A DNA stretch of 61,573 nt. Origin: Methylococcaceae bacterium. GTDB taxonomy: Bacteria; Pseudomonadota; Gammaproteobacteria; Methylococcales; Methylomonadaceae. Within the stretch, counting starts at the first letter, position 1; each line of letters begins with the position of its first letter. The notes under the pieces were generated by a model, which saw only the letters and a list, made by a program, of their open reading frames with translations, was not told where the DNA came from and did not search any database. The stretch is taken from NCBI GenBank assembly GCA_012965425.1, contig DTSI01000060.1:2743-64315 (forward strand), written 5' to 3'. This document shows positions 27,540 through 38,294 of this stretch, in pieces. Both the position numbers and the translations under genes were made by a program.

Positions 27540-29813
27540 ATGTTGAGTAAAGAACTGGAAACAACCCTGAACCAAGCGTTCAAACAGGCTCATGCTAAAT
27601 ACCATGAGTTTATAACGGTAGAACACTTGTTATTAGCGTTAATTGATAATGAATCAGCCCATACGGTATTAACAGTTTGTGATTGTAATATCAGTGATCT
27701 TAAGGGTGAAGTTGAACAATTTATTGCTGATACAATTTCGCTCTTAGATAAAGAGTCTGGCCGTGAAACACAGCCAACACTTGGTTTTCAACGGGTATTG
27801 CAACGTGCGGTTTTTCATGTGCAATCTTCAAATAAGAAAGAAGTTGACGGTGCTAACTTATTAGTTGCCTTGTTTAGTGAGCAAGATTCACATGCTGTTT
27901 ATTTATTAAATAAATTTGATGTAACGCGTTTAGATATCGTTAATTATCTTTCTCACGGTGTCAGTGGTGCCCAAGCAGGTGACACCGATTCTGTGCGGGA
28001 AGCGAAAACTGACGATGATGAAGTGGCAGGTTCCTTGCAAAAATATACGACTAATCTTAATGTGTTAGCGCTCGAAGGAAAAATTGATCCCTTAATTGGT
28101 CGCCATGAAGAAATAGCGAGAACATTACAAATACTTTGTCGTCGCCGTAAGAATAATCCTTTACTGGTGGGTGATGCTGGTGTAGGCAAAACAGCAATTG
28201 CTGAAGGGTTAGCCAAGATGATTGTGGAAGAGAATGTTCCGGAGTATTTATCAGGTAGCGTTGTTTATTCATTGGATATGGGGGCTTTAGTCGCAGGGAC
28301 AAAATATCGCGGTGATTTTGAAAAACGTTTGAAAACATTGTTGGCGGGATTAGAGAAAGAACCGCATGCTATTCTTTTTATTGATGAGATTCATACAATT
28401 ATTGGTGCAGGGGCGGCTTCGGGTGGCATGATGGATGCCTCTAATTTACTTAAGCCTGTTTTAGCATCTGGCCAATTGCGTTGTATTGGGTCGACTACCT
28501 ATCAGGAATACAGAGGTGTTTTTGAAAAAGATCATGCCTTAGCGCGTCGTTTTCAGAAAGTTGATGTAACTGAGTCAAGTGTTGATGAAACAATTGAAAT
28601 TCTGAAAGGCTTAAAGTCTAGGTTTGAAGAGTATCATGAGATTAAATATAGTCTGGAAAGCCTACAACAAGCGGCTGAATTATCAGACCGTTATATAACT
28701 GATCGTTGTTTACCAGATAAAGCAATTGATGTGATTGATGAGGCGGGAGCAAAACAGCGATTATTACCACCATCGCAACGATTATCGTCTATTGGTGTCA
28801 GTGAAGTTGAGGCGGTCATCGCTAAGATTGCACGGATTCCTGAGAAAAATGTTTCTTCCAGTGATAAGGGTGTCTTGGAGGATTTAGAGAGAAATCTTAA
28901 ATTACTTGTGTTTGGGCAGGATGAAGCGGTTTCTGCATTGTCATCGGCTATTAAGTTGTCGCGTGCAGGTCTTCGTGATTCTGTTAAAACCATTGGTTCT
29001 TTTTTGTTTTCTGGTCCTACCGGTGTTGGAAAAACAGAGGTTACAAAACAGTTATCTAAAGTTTTAGGTGTTGATTTTATTCGCTTTGACATGTCTGAGT
29101 ATATGGAGCGACATACGGTTTCAAGATTAATTGGTGCGCCCCCGGGTTATGTCGGGTTTGATCAAGGGGGATTGCTTACTGAGGAGGTCAATAAGCACCC
29201 TTATGCTGTTTTATTACTGGATGAAATTGAAAAAGCCCATCCTGATGTTTTTAATTTACTGTTACAGGTGATGGATCACGGAACATTGACCGATAATAAC
29301 GGTAGAAAAGCTGATTTTCGTAATATTATTTTAGTTATGACTACGAATGCAGGTGCCGAGGAAGGCGCGCGTGCATCCATGGGTTTCACCCAACAAGAGC
29401 ATGCGAGTGACAGCATGAAGGTGGTTGATAAAACATTTAGTCCCGAATTTCGTAATCGACTGGATGCTGTGATACAGTTTAAGCCGTTGGGTGATTCAAT
29501 TATTAGGCATGTTGTTGATAAATTTATCTTCGAATTGGAAAGTTTGTTGGTAGAGAAAAATGTGACGCTCATGTTGGATGAAGATGCCCGGCAATGGTTG
29601 GCGAATAATGGTTGTGACAGTAAAATGGGTGCGCGCCCAATGGCGCGACTTATTCAAGAAAAAATCAAGACGCCGTTAGCGAATGAGTTACTGTTTGGTA
29701 AATTAGCACAGGGGGGGCATGTGCTGGTCTCGGTTCGAGACGGTGAACTTTCGTTAGACGTTAAGAGCAAAGATTTGCTGGCAATTGAATCGCTTGCTGT
29801 TGAGAAAGAATAG
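27540..29813 (+). CDS. clpA: ClpA, AAA+ unfoldase of ClpAP
   Basis: ClpA unfolds substrates and feeds them into the ClpP peptidase. The 757-residue protein has the N-domain (residues 1-140), AAA module D1 with Walker A GDAGVGKTAI and Walker B ILFIDEIHT, and module D2 with GPTGVGKTEV and LLLDEIEKAHPDV, followed by a C-terminal sensor domain. The length matches E. coli ClpA (758). There is no middle coiled coil as in ClpB. ClpP is not in the window. It converges on infA, 3 bp apart. Confidence 0.96.
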   Translation: MLSKELETTLNQAFKQAHAKYHEFITVEHLLLALIDNESAHTVLTVCDCNISDLKGEVEQFIADTISLLDKESGRETQPTLGFQRVLQRAVFHVQSSNKKEVDGANLLVALFSEQDSHAVYLLNKFDVTRLDIVNYLSHGVSGAQAGDTDSVREAKTDDDEVAGSLQKYTTNLNVLALEGKIDPLIGRHEEIARTLQILCRRRKNNPLLVGDAGVGKTAIAEGLAKMIVEENVPEYLSGSVVYSLDMGALVAGTKYRGDFEKRLKTLLAGLEKEPHAILFIDEIHTIIGAGAASGGMMDASNLLKPVLASGQLRCIGSTTYQEYRGVFEKDHALARRFQKVDVTESSVDETIEILKGLKSRFEEYHEIKYSLESLQQAAELSDRYITDRCLPDKAIDVIDEAGAKQRLLPPSQRLSSIGVSEVEAVIAKIARIPEKNVSSSDKGVLEDLERNLKLLVFGQDEAVSALSSAIKLSRAGLRDSVKTIGSFLFSGPTGVGKTEVTKQLSKVLGVDFIRFDMSEYMERHTVSRLIGAPPGYVGFDQGGLLTEEVNKHPYAVLLLDEIEKAHPDVFNLLLQVMDHGTLTDNNGRKADFRNIILVMTTNAGAEEGARASMGFTQQEHASDSMKVVDKTFSPEFRNRLDAVIQFKPLGDSIIRHVVDKFIFELESLLVEKNVTLMLDEDARQWLANNGCDSKMGARPMARLIQEKIKTPLANELLFGKLAQGGHVLVSVRDGELSLDVKSKDLLAIESLAVEKE

Positions 29814-29816
29814 CTT

Positions 29817-30035
29817 CTAACGGCCTCTGAAGGTAATTCGACCTTTGCTCAGATCATAGGGTGTCATTTCAACTTTAACTTGGTCGCCTGTCAGGATGCG
29901 GATGTAATGTTTACGCATTTTCCCTGATATGTGAGCAGTAATAACGTGACCGTTTTCCAGTTCCACGCGAAACATGGTGTTAGGTAGTGTGTCAATTACC
30001 TTTCCTTCCATTTCAATTTGATCTTCTTTTGGCAT
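29817..30035 (-). CDS. infA: Translation initiation factor IF-1
   Basis: IF-1 binds the ribosomal A site during initiation. The 72-residue protein is almost the textbook sequence: [29 protein letters not shown], followed by [21 protein letters not shown]. It is a single S1/OB domain. It sits at the expected place between clpA and bpt, as in Pseudomonas. It probably has its own promoter (see 30067). Confidence 0.97.
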   Translation of the reverse strand: MPKEDQIEMEGKVIDTLPNTMFRVELENGHVITAHISGKMRKHYIRILTGDQVKVEMTPYDLSKGRITFRGR

Positions 30036-30066
30036 TTGTATTGTAACCCTAGTTAATTAATCGCAG

Positions 30067-30072
30067 ATTATA
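30067..30072 (-). promoter_or_regulatory. Extended -10 promoter for infA
   Basis: On the minus strand the sequence reads TGCTATAAT, an extended -10 (TGn before TATAAT), about 30 bases ahead of the infA start at 30035. The -35 match is weak, which an extended -10 can tolerate. Confidence 0.58.
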
Positions 30073-30140
30073 GCACTGTACTTTGTCGATAGACAGTCCT
30101 TAAAAAAGGAACTGAGAGGTTGAAAATGCATTTTTGGTTT

Positions 30141-30860
30141 TTAGCGAATAATTGATTGATCTTTTTCATATAAAGACCATTGGCCGTTAATGAAGACTTC
30201 TGTTGGACGGTAATTCGTTTTATAAGCCATATTCTGGCAAGGCTCAATCCAAAATCCTAGGTAGACCCATTTTTGGTTTTTGAGTGCGGCATGGTGGATC
30301 ATTTTCAGAATAGCAAAATGACCTAAACTGAGATGGCTGTAATCGGGATGGTAAAAAGTGTATACAGCGGAGACTGCTTGATCAAGTTGATCGATAACGG
30401 TAATACCGACAATAGACTCATTGATAAGGATTTCCATAAATAAGGTGTCACACCATTGACCGGTTAAAAAGTTCAAGTAGTCATCTTTTGAGAGTTGACT
30501 CATCTCGCCGCCCGGGTGTCGATTGTTTTGATAGTGAGTGAAAATCTCAAAATGGTGCTCGTTAAAAGTAGCAGGGGTCAGTCGTGTTGTTGTATTAGCA
30601 TTTATTTTTAAAATACGGCGTTGGCTTTTTGAGGGTTTAAATAAATTAACGGGCACCCGTAATGGAATGCAGTCTTGGCAATGGTCGCAATGGGGGCGAT
30701 ATAATTGTTGGCCACTGCGTCTAAACCCTTGGCTAATTAAATGCGTATATAGGTTGTTAATGGGCGGGAATTCAGGATGAACGTAGAGCAGACGTGCCTG
30801 TTTCTTTGCCTGATAGGTGCAGGGGTGTTCACGGCCTATGATCAGTGGAATGTCGGTCAT
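30141..30860 (-). CDS. bpt: Bacterial arginyl/leucyl-protein transferase Bpt (ATE family)
   Basis: Bpt adds leucine from Leu-tRNA to proteins starting with Asp or Glu, producing N-degrons. The 239-residue protein begins in the family fashion with EHPCTYQAKKQARLLYVHP. The cysteine cluster HCDHCQDCIPLRVPV and later NRHPGGEMS and VYTFYHPDY follow. The start at 30860 overlaps the end of aat in an ATGA arrangement, so aat and bpt are translationally coupled. A longer frame to 30878 exists but has no support. Confidence 0.93.
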   Translation of the reverse strand: MTDIPLIIGREHPCTYQAKKQARLLYVHPEFPPINNLYTHLISQGFRRSGQQLYRPHCDHCQDCIPLRVPVNLFKPSKSQRRILKINANTTTRLTPATFNEHHFEIFTHYQNNRHPGGEMSQLSKDDYLNFLTGQWCDTLFMEILINESIVGITVIDQLDQAVSAVYTFYHPDYSHLSLGHFAILKMIHHAALKNQKWVYLGFWIEPCQNMAYKTNYRPTEVFINGQWSLYEKDQSIIR

Positions 30861-31555
30861 GGATTGTTGTTTTTCCAAGCAGCTAAGGCTGCACTTTTAA
30901 CGCAGTATTGGTTGACCAATGCGATGAACTCGGTACGGGGTAATTCTTTCGCGCCCCAGTTCATCAGGTGATCAGATTTCACTTGGCAGTCTATAAGGTG
31001 GTAGTCCCATTCACGTAGTTTCATAATTAAATAATAGAAAGCAATTTTGGATGCATTGCTTTCGATATGAAACATGGATTCACCAAAAAAAACCTGTCCT
31101 ATACTTACGCCGTAAAGACCTCCCACTAAGGTATTGTTACGACTGACTTCAATGGAATGCGCAAAGCCTTTGTTGTGTAGGGCTTTATAAGCGCTGATCA
31201 TGTCAGGTGATATCCAGGTTTCAGGTTGGTTCTTTCTAGGTCTTGCGCAAGCTTGTATGACTTCGGGGAAAAATTGGTTGACGGTCAGGGTGAATTTATT
31301 TTTTCTAAATAATCGTTGTAGACTTTTTGAGGGCCTGAAGTGGTGGGGGAAAAGGCTTAGCCGAGGGTCAGGTGACCACCATAACAAGGGGTCGCCAGGG
31401 TTAAACCAAGGAAAAATGCCTTGTTTATAGGCGTTGATCAGTCTTTCCGGGCTTAAGCAACCGCCAACGGCCACTAAGCCATTGGGTTTTTTTAAAGCGT
31501 TATGAACGTCTGGAAAAGGTTGTTTTGAAAAGTTTGGGTCAAGGTAAGTGAGCAT
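30857..31555 (-). CDS. aat: Leucyl/phenylalanyl-tRNA-protein transferase Aat
   Basis: Aat attaches Leu or Phe from charged tRNA to proteins that begin with Lys or Arg, making them ClpS substrates. The 232-residue protein shows FPDVHNALKKPNGLVAVGGCLSPERL, GIFPWFNPGDPLLWWSPDPR and the VGGLYGVSIGQVFFGESMF active-site segment. It overlaps bpt by 4 bases. Together with Bpt, ClpS and ClpA all four core proteins of the bacterial N-degron route are here. Confidence 0.95.
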   Translation of the reverse strand: MLTYLDPNFSKQPFPDVHNALKKPNGLVAVGGCLSPERLINAYKQGIFPWFNPGDPLLWWSPDPRLSLFPHHFRPSKSLQRLFRKNKFTLTVNQFFPEVIQACARPRKNQPETWISPDMISAYKALHNKGFAHSIEVSRNNTLVGGLYGVSIGQVFFGESMFHIESNASKIAFYYLIMKLREWDYHLIDCQVKSDHLMNWGAKELPRTEFIALVNQYCVKSAALAAWKNNNP

Positions 31556-31594
31556 TAAAGGTTTTTCTCACTTAATTGAAAGTAGGCATTAATT

Positions 31595-32627
<1,033 letters not shown>

Positions 32628-32676
32628 GTTAGAGATTAATTATTTAAGAATTAATACTAAAAACTTGTTTTAGGGA

Positions 32677-32702
32677 TTGATATTAAGTTAATGTGCTATA
32701 AA
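32677..32702 (+). promoter_or_regulatory. Candidate ftsK promoter with extended -10
   Basis: TGCTATAAA gives an extended -10 (hexamer TATAAA at 32697-32702), 62 bp before the ftsK start. A TTGATA at 32677 is only 14 bp away, too close for a normal -35. Confidence 0.42.
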
Positions 32703-32764
32703 ATAAAAAGTTCCTATGGTATTGTTATCTTTAAATAAATAGTGGAAATTAGAGAAGAAATTGC

Positions 32765-35158
32765 ATGGCTGCGATAATTGAAGAAAATACCGCAAGCGGT
32801 TTGCGTGAAATTGGGGTTATAACTTTTGTAACGTTGGCTACTTTTGTTTTTATTGCATTGGTAACCTTCAGTTATGAAGATCCGGGTTGGACACACAGTG
32901 GCAGTGGCGTTGCTATTAATAATGCGTGTGGTGTTGTTGGGGCTTGGGTTGCAGATTTTTCTTTAAGTCTTTTAGGGATTACCGCTTTCTTATTTCCTTT
33001 TATGATTGCCTATCAAGGTTATCAATTCTTTGTAAGGCGACCTAGTAAACGGGCTTATTGGGGGCTTGGTTTGCATTGGTTTGGTTTTGTTGTGACCGGT
33101 TTGGTAACTTCAACATTGGCGTATTTGCATGTTATTCGTTTGGATTTTTCATTGCCAAACGGAGCCGGTGGGATTTTAGGCGAGGAGTTAGGCGAGTTGC
33201 TGATCGTGGTTTTAGGTCACTCGGGAGTGACTTTGTTTCTATTAACCCTATTATTAGCGGGAATTACCTTATTAACTCATTTGTCATGGTTGGCTGTTGT
33301 CGATTGTGTTGGGAAATATTCATTGTTAATAATTCGGTTTTTAAGTCAAAAAATTAATTTAATTATTGTCCGTTTTAGTGTGTACGTTAGGACGTATGCT
33401 CGGCGCGCCAATAAGATCGCCGTTAATACTCAAGAAAATAGCCTGTCACACGCTTTTGAGCCCAGTGTGACGTTAGCGCCAGCAATTAAAAAAATACGTG
33501 TTGAACCCATTTTGGGAGCTTTTGAGTTAACAGATAAAGTTGAACCGATAATGACTCTAATGGAGCCATCGTCGGCAGATACTTTACTTGATCCACCGAT
33601 GACCTTTGATTCATTGCAAGCCAAAAAGAATGTTGTTCGTCGGCGCTCGAAAAAAGCACCGGCAGCTGATAAGGGCTTGCCATCGTTATCACTATTGGAT
33701 CAATATTTTAATACGACGACAGGGTATTCTGCCAGTGCATTACAGGATATGTCTCGATTGGTTGAAAATATTTTAATCGAATTTAATGTAGATGTGGATG
33801 TGGTCGCCGTCAATCCGGGGCCTGTTATTACACGGTTTGAGTTACAGTTAGCCGCTGGAATTAAAGTGAGTCGTATTAGTGGGCTGGCTAAGGATCTTGC
33901 CCGGGCCCTTTCTGTGACCAGTGTCCGGATTGTTGAAATTATTCCGGGTAAAACCGTTATTGGTCTAGAGATTCCAAATAAAGAACGAGAAATGGTGTCG
34001 TTGCGTGAGATACTGTCTTCAGCGGTTTACCAGCAATCTGAATCTGCTTTAACGTTAGCTCTAGGTAAAGATATCTCGGGGGCTGTAGTCATCGCTGATC
34101 TCGTTAAAATGCCGCATTTATTGGTGGCGGGCACAACCGGTTCTGGAAAGTCAGTTGCAATCAATACGATGATTTTAAGTTTACTGTACAAATCTACGCC
34201 GGCTGATGTGCGTATGATTATGATTGACCCTAAAATGCTTGAATTGTCAGTTTATGACGGTATCCCTCATTTATTAACACCGGTGGTCACCGATATGAAA
34301 GATGCTTCGAACGCGCTTCGTTGGTCGGTTGCTGAAATGGAGCGACGTTATCGGTTAATGTCTTTGTTGGGAGTGCGTAATCTTGATGGCTTCAATAAAT
34401 TGGTTAAAGCAGCCCAAGAGCGTGGAGAGTCGATTAAAGATCCTTTATTTAAGCCTGAAATGGGTTTGGCAGAGAATCAGGAGCACCCGGTTTTAAAGCC
34501 TTTGCCTAATATTGTTATAGTTATTGATGAATTAGCCGACATGATGATGATTGTTGGTAAAAAGGTAGAAGAATTGATTGCCCGGTTGGCGCAGAAAGCG
34601 CGTGCATCCGGATTGCATTTGATTTTAGCGACACAGCGACCGTCTGTGGATGTTTTGACGGGGTTAATTAAAGCGAATGTACCTTCCCGGATTGCCTTCC
34701 AGGTTTCTTCTAAGATTGATTCTAGAACGATCATAGATCAAAGCGGTGCGGAATCACTGTTAGGAAATGGAGATATGTTGTTTATGCCATCAGGGACTAG
34801 TTTGCCTGTTCGTGCACACGGCGCTTTTGTGAATGACCATGAGGTTCACCAAATTGTCTCCTATTTAAAGCAAACGGGTCCGACCGATTATCTTGATTTA
34901 GTAGTTAACGATTCCGTCGATAAAGCGGGTGTTGGGTTTGCTGAAATTGGGAGTGAGGACGATCCTATTTATGATCAAGCGGTTAATTTTGTCACCGAAA
35001 CCAGGAAAGCATCTATTTCCAGTGTCCAAAGGCGTTTTAAGGTGGGCTATAACCGTGCGGCGCGCTTAATTGAGGATATGGAGGCTGCTGGGGTAGTCAC
35101 CTCACCAGAGTCTAACGGTAGTCGGCAGGTGATTGCCCCCCCCCCGCCATCGTTTTAG
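32765..35158 (+). CDS. ftsK: DNA translocase FtsK
   Basis: FtsK anchors at the division septum and pumps DNA to help resolve chromosome dimers. The 797-residue protein has four hydrophobic segments in the first 180 residues, a linker of only about 130 residues, an alpha-beta motor with Walker A GTTGSGKSVAIN near residue 456 and VIVIDELADMMM, and a C-terminal gamma winged helix (SISSVQRRFKVGYNRAARLIEDME). It is the short form; E. coli FtsK has a far longer linker. A run of 10 C near the stop encodes the proline tail. It converges on queG. Confidence 0.96.
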   Translation: MAAIIEENTASGLREIGVITFVTLATFVFIALVTFSYEDPGWTHSGSGVAINNACGVVGAWVADFSLSLLGITAFLFPFMIAYQGYQFFVRRPSKRAYWGLGLHWFGFVVTGLVTSTLAYLHVIRLDFSLPNGAGGILGEELGELLIVVLGHSGVTLFLLTLLLAGITLLTHLSWLAVVDCVGKYSLLIIRFLSQKINLIIVRFSVYVRTYARRANKIAVNTQENSLSHAFEPSVTLAPAIKKIRVEPILGAFELTDKVEPIMTLMEPSSADTLLDPPMTFDSLQAKKNVVRRRSKKAPAADKGLPSLSLLDQYFNTTTGYSASALQDMSRLVENILIEFNVDVDVVAVNPGPVITRFELQLAAGIKVSRISGLAKDLARALSVTSVRIVEIIPGKTVIGLEIPNKEREMVSLREILSSAVYQQSESALTLALGKDISGAVVIADLVKMPHLLVAGTTGSGKSVAINTMILSLLYKSTPADVRMIMIDPKMLELSVYDGIPHLLTPVVTDMKDASNALRWSVAEMERRYRLMSLLGVRNLDGFNKLVKAAQERGESIKDPLFKPEMGLAENQEHPVLKPLPNIVIVIDELADMMMIVGKKVEELIARLAQKARASGLHLILATQRPSVDVLTGLIKANVPSRIAFQVSSKIDSRTIIDQSGAESLLGNGDMLFMPSGTSLPVRAHGAFVNDHEVHQIVSYLKQTGPTDYLDLVVNDSVDKAGVGFAEIGSEDDPIYDQAVNFVTETRKASISSVQRRFKVGYNRAARLIEDMEAAGVVTSPESNGSRQVIAPPPPSF

Positions 35159-35162
35159 GACA

Positions 35163-36224
35163 TTATTTTTTAAAGTGCGTTTGATTCAGTGCCCATTGAA
35201 TGTGTTCTCGAACCAATGCTGAAGGATTGCGGAGTTGTTTCGATAATGTTTCAGTAATTAATTGACTGGGTTTAGCATTGCCCAAGGCAACTGCAATATT
35301 GCGTAACCAGTGAATATGGCCAATTCGCCGAATAGCTGAGCCTTCGGTTTTTTTAAGAAAAGTTTTTTCATCCCAAGAAAATAAATTAATTAATTGACTG
35401 GAATTTAAATTATGCCGGGGATTAAAGTCCGGCTCTTGAGTGCTTTTAGCAAAGCGATTCCAAGGGCATATGAGTTGGCAATCATCGCAGCCATAGATTC
35501 TATTGCCGATTAAAGGGCGTAATGATTCAGGGATGGCGCCACTGAGTTCTATTGTCAAATAGGAGATGCATCGTCTGGCATCAAGTTGATAAGGAGCCAC
35601 GATGGCTTGCGTAGGACAGATGTCAAGACAAGCAATACAATCGCCGCAATGTGTACTGGTAGCAGAATCAATAGGAAGTTCAAGATCGGTATAGATCTCG
35701 CCTAAAAAGAACCAAGAACCGGCGTTTTTATTGATTAGATTAGTATGCTTGCCTATCCAGCCCAGTCCAGCTTTTTCGGCAATGGCTTTTTCAAGTACGG
35801 GTGCGCTATCAACAAAGGCACGGTAACCAAAAGGGCCAATTTCTTTTTCAATACGTGTGCATAGTTTTTGTAATCGATTCCGGATCACTTTATGGTAATC
35901 TCGCCCTAAAGCATAACGTGAAATAAAGCCGATTTCAGGGTTGACTAATGCGGCATGCGTTTCATCTTGGTTTTCGGGGAAGTAGTCCATACGGACAGAG
36001 ATAATTCTTTTTGTTCCCGGAATGAGTGAGTCTGGGTGGCTTCTTTTCTTACCATGCTTGACCATGTAATCCATTTCACCGTGATAGTTTTTTGTAACCC
36101 AGTCGTCTAAATGTTGTTCTGCCTGCGTGAGTGAGGTATCGGATATTCCGATTTGTTGGAATCCTAATTCTCTTCCCCATGTCTTAATGGTGGTAGTAAG
36201 GCTTGGTAAGTTTATTTTGGCCAT
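35163..36224 (-). CDS. queG: Epoxyqueuosine reductase QueG
   Basis: QueG performs the last step of queuosine formation in tRNA, reducing epoxyqueuosine with a cobalamin cofactor and two [4Fe-4S] clusters. The 353-residue protein has the ferredoxin-like motifs HCGDCIACLDICPTQAI and GCDDCQLICPWN, plus the family segments ISYLTIELSGAIP and KAGLGWIGKHTN. A HEAT-like C-terminus follows. It is divergent from nnrDE-tsaE, next to which it is usually found in gammaproteobacteria. Confidence 0.95.
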   Translation of the reverse strand: MAKINLPSLTTTIKTWGRELGFQQIGISDTSLTQAEQHLDDWVTKNYHGEMDYMVKHGKKRSHPDSLIPGTKRIISVRMDYFPENQDETHAALVNPEIGFISRYALGRDYHKVIRNRLQKLCTRIEKEIGPFGYRAFVDSAPVLEKAIAEKAGLGWIGKHTNLINKNAGSWFFLGEIYTDLELPIDSATSTHCGDCIACLDICPTQAIVAPYQLDARRCISYLTIELSGAIPESLRPLIGNRIYGCDDCQLICPWNRFAKSTQEPDFNPRHNLNSSQLINLFSWDEKTFLKKTEGSAIRRIGHIHWLRNIAVALGNAKPSQLITETLSKQLRNPSALVREHIQWALNQTHFKK

Positions 36225-36338
36225 AAGCGGAAGGGTGAAATTAGTATGAATTTTTAAGTATACCGGTTTGATTGTATAGGGACAGCTAATGCAATATGAT
36301 TAGGTGGGTTTATTTTAGGTCTACTTTAAGGAGATGGT

Positions 36339-37817
36339 TTGTTTACAGATAAAGATCTAAAACAATTGCCAGCTGAATTATATTCTGCTGAGCAGGTTGG
36401 GAAAATGGATCGGATCGCTATTGAAGAACAGGGTTTTTCGGGTTTTTCTTTAATGACTCAAGCGGGACGTGTGGCTTTTAACGTGGTTGAGTTATGCTAC
36501 CCCAATGCACGTAAAATGCATGTTTTTTGTGGCTCTGGTAATAATGGCGGTGATGGTTTTGTGGTCGCTTCTGAGGCGCTTAATAAAGGTTTTAGGGTGG
36601 TTGTTTTTTTGCTTTGTCCGGTTTCTTCCATAACCGGTGATGCTCGGGTGGCTTTAGATGCTTATGTGTTGTCCGGAGGAACGATAAAGACACCGCTATT
36701 GGAGCCATTGTCGACGTGTGATGTCGTTATTGATGCCCTTTTTGGAACAGGTCTATCTCGTAGTATTTCCGGGGATTATCAGCGTGTAATAGAACAAATA
36801 AATAATTTTGATGTTCCTGTTATAGCCATTGATATTCCATCAGGATTAAGTGCTGATACCGGGCAACCTATGGGTTGTGCCGTCGTCGCACAACAAACAA
36901 TAACTTTTATTGGTTTAAAAGCAGGTATGGTAACGGGGCAAGCGAGTTCCTTTTGCGGGGATTTGTTTTTTTCGTCGTTGGATATTCCTGCAGTTGTTTA
37001 TGATCAATGCAAGCCGCAAGCATTTTTAACAACAAATGTTTCTTTGCCGCATCGTAATCGTTGTGCACATAAAGGGGATCATGGGCATGTCTTGTTGATT
37101 GGAGGGGATTATGGTTTTTGTGGTGCGATTCGATTAGCCTCTGAGGCTTCAATTCGAGCAGGTTCAGGCTTGGTTTCGGTTGCCACACGAATTGAGCATG
37201 CCATGCAATTTGTCCTGGCACGGCCAGAAATAATGGCGCATGCGGTAGAGGAAATTTCACAACTTGTTGTCTTGATGGATAAAGCCAGTGTGATTGTAGT
37301 CGGTCCTGGGTTAGGGCAGAACAGTTGGGGAGAGTCTCTGTTTAAAGCAATTGAACCGTATAAGCAACCTAAAGTAGTTGATGCTGATGGTTTAAATTTT
37401 TTGGCTAAATGGGGTGGTTTTAGTGATAACTGGATTTTAACCCCGCATCCAGGTGAAGCGGCTAGATTAATGCATTGCTCAGTTGATGAGATTCAGCGAG
37501 ATCGTTATACTGCCGCTAGAGATATTCAGTCAACGTATGGTGGTGTTGTGGTACTTAAAGGTCCTGGGACAATTATTACTGATGGAATGACTACGAAAGT
37601 AACAGTAACAGGTAATCCGGGTATGGCTTGTGGTGGGTCCGGTGATGTTTTAACCGGTATAATAGCCGCATTTGTTGCTCAAAAGATGCCTTTAATGGAA
37701 GCTGCTGTCTGTGGTGCTTTTTTGCATGGGAAAGCAGGGGATCAAGCTGCTGTATTGGGTGAGCGTGGATTATTAGCAAGTGATTTAATGCCTTATATCA
37801 GAAGCGTTGTAAATTAA
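36339..37817 (+). CDS. nnr: Bifunctional NAD(P)H-hydrate epimerase/dehydratase
   Basis: This enzyme repairs damaged NAD(P)H: the N-terminal domain interconverts the R and S hydrates and the C-terminal domain dehydrates the S form with ADP. The epimerase half (residues 1-215) has CGSGNNGGDGFVVA and VIDALFGTGLSR. The dehydratase half has GHVLLIGGDYGFCGAIRLA, VVGPGLGQN and GMACGGSGDVLTGIIAAF. Length (492 aa) is normal. The start is a TTG with AAGGAG 5 bases upstream. tsaE begins 2 bp after its stop, a widespread pairing. Confidence 0.94.
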   Translation: MFTDKDLKQLPAELYSAEQVGKMDRIAIEEQGFSGFSLMTQAGRVAFNVVELCYPNARKMHVFCGSGNNGGDGFVVASEALNKGFRVVVFLLCPVSSITGDARVALDAYVLSGGTIKTPLLEPLSTCDVVIDALFGTGLSRSISGDYQRVIEQINNFDVPVIAIDIPSGLSADTGQPMGCAVVAQQTITFIGLKAGMVTGQASSFCGDLFFSSLDIPAVVYDQCKPQAFLTTNVSLPHRNRCAHKGDHGHVLLIGGDYGFCGAIRLASEASIRAGSGLVSVATRIEHAMQFVLARPEIMAHAVEEISQLVVLMDKASVIVVGPGLGQNSWGESLFKAIEPYKQPKVVDADGLNFLAKWGGFSDNWILTPHPGEAARLMHCSVDEIQRDRYTAARDIQSTYGGVVVLKGPGTIITDGMTTKVTVTGNPGMACGGSGDVLTGIIAAFVAQKMPLMEAAVCGAFLHGKAGDQAAVLGERGLLASDLMPYIRSVVN

Positions 37818-37819
37818 TA

Positions 37820-38230
37820 ATGACTATTTTATTTAAAACAACGGAAGAAACGGAACAATACGGTGCTACGCTCTACCGGTCTTTGGGTAAATCAAGATTA
37901 GTGTTTTTAACCGGTGACTTAGGTGCAGGTAAAACCACTTTAGTGAGGGGTGTTCTTCGGTCGCTGGGTTATCAGGGGATTGTTAAAAGCCCTACGTATA
38001 CGTTGGTGGAGGAGTATCAAGTCGCTGGTGTTAGCATTGTACACTTTGATTTGTATCGAGTGAAAGATCCTGAAGAGCTTGAATGGATTGGGATCAGGGA
38101 TTATTTACAGCATGATGCTTATTGTTTTATTGAGTGGCCAGAAATGGGTTTTGGCTATTTACCGAAACCGGATATTCATTTAAGACTCAGCTCTGGTCTA
38201 GCGGGTCATTCATTGGAAATTTGTAGCTGA
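37820..38230 (+). CDS. tsaE: tRNA t6A biosynthesis ATPase TsaE
   Basis: TsaE is the P-loop ATPase that works with TsaB and TsaD in making t6A37 on tRNA. The 136-residue product has Walker A GDLGAGKTTLVRG near residue 35, a VKSPTYTLVEEY switch region, HFDLYRV, and the C-terminal FIEWPEMG. It follows nnrDE by two bases, so translation is coupled, and is followed by the amidase gene after 64 bp. Confidence 0.94.
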   Translation: MTILFKTTEETEQYGATLYRSLGKSRLVFLTGDLGAGKTTLVRGVLRSLGYQGIVKSPTYTLVEEYQVAGVSIVHFDLYRVKDPEELEWIGIRDYLQHDAYCFIEWPEMGFGYLPKPDIHLRLSSGLAGHSLEICS

Positions 38231-38294
38231 ATTTAACTAAAAGATAATGTGTTTGAAAAATCAGGATTTTATAATCAATTGAAAAGATCATAGG

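Noticed and set aside
28691-29092. Antisense open frame of 133 codons inside clpA
   Set aside because: clpA is certain here and the antisense frame has no family features or start context.
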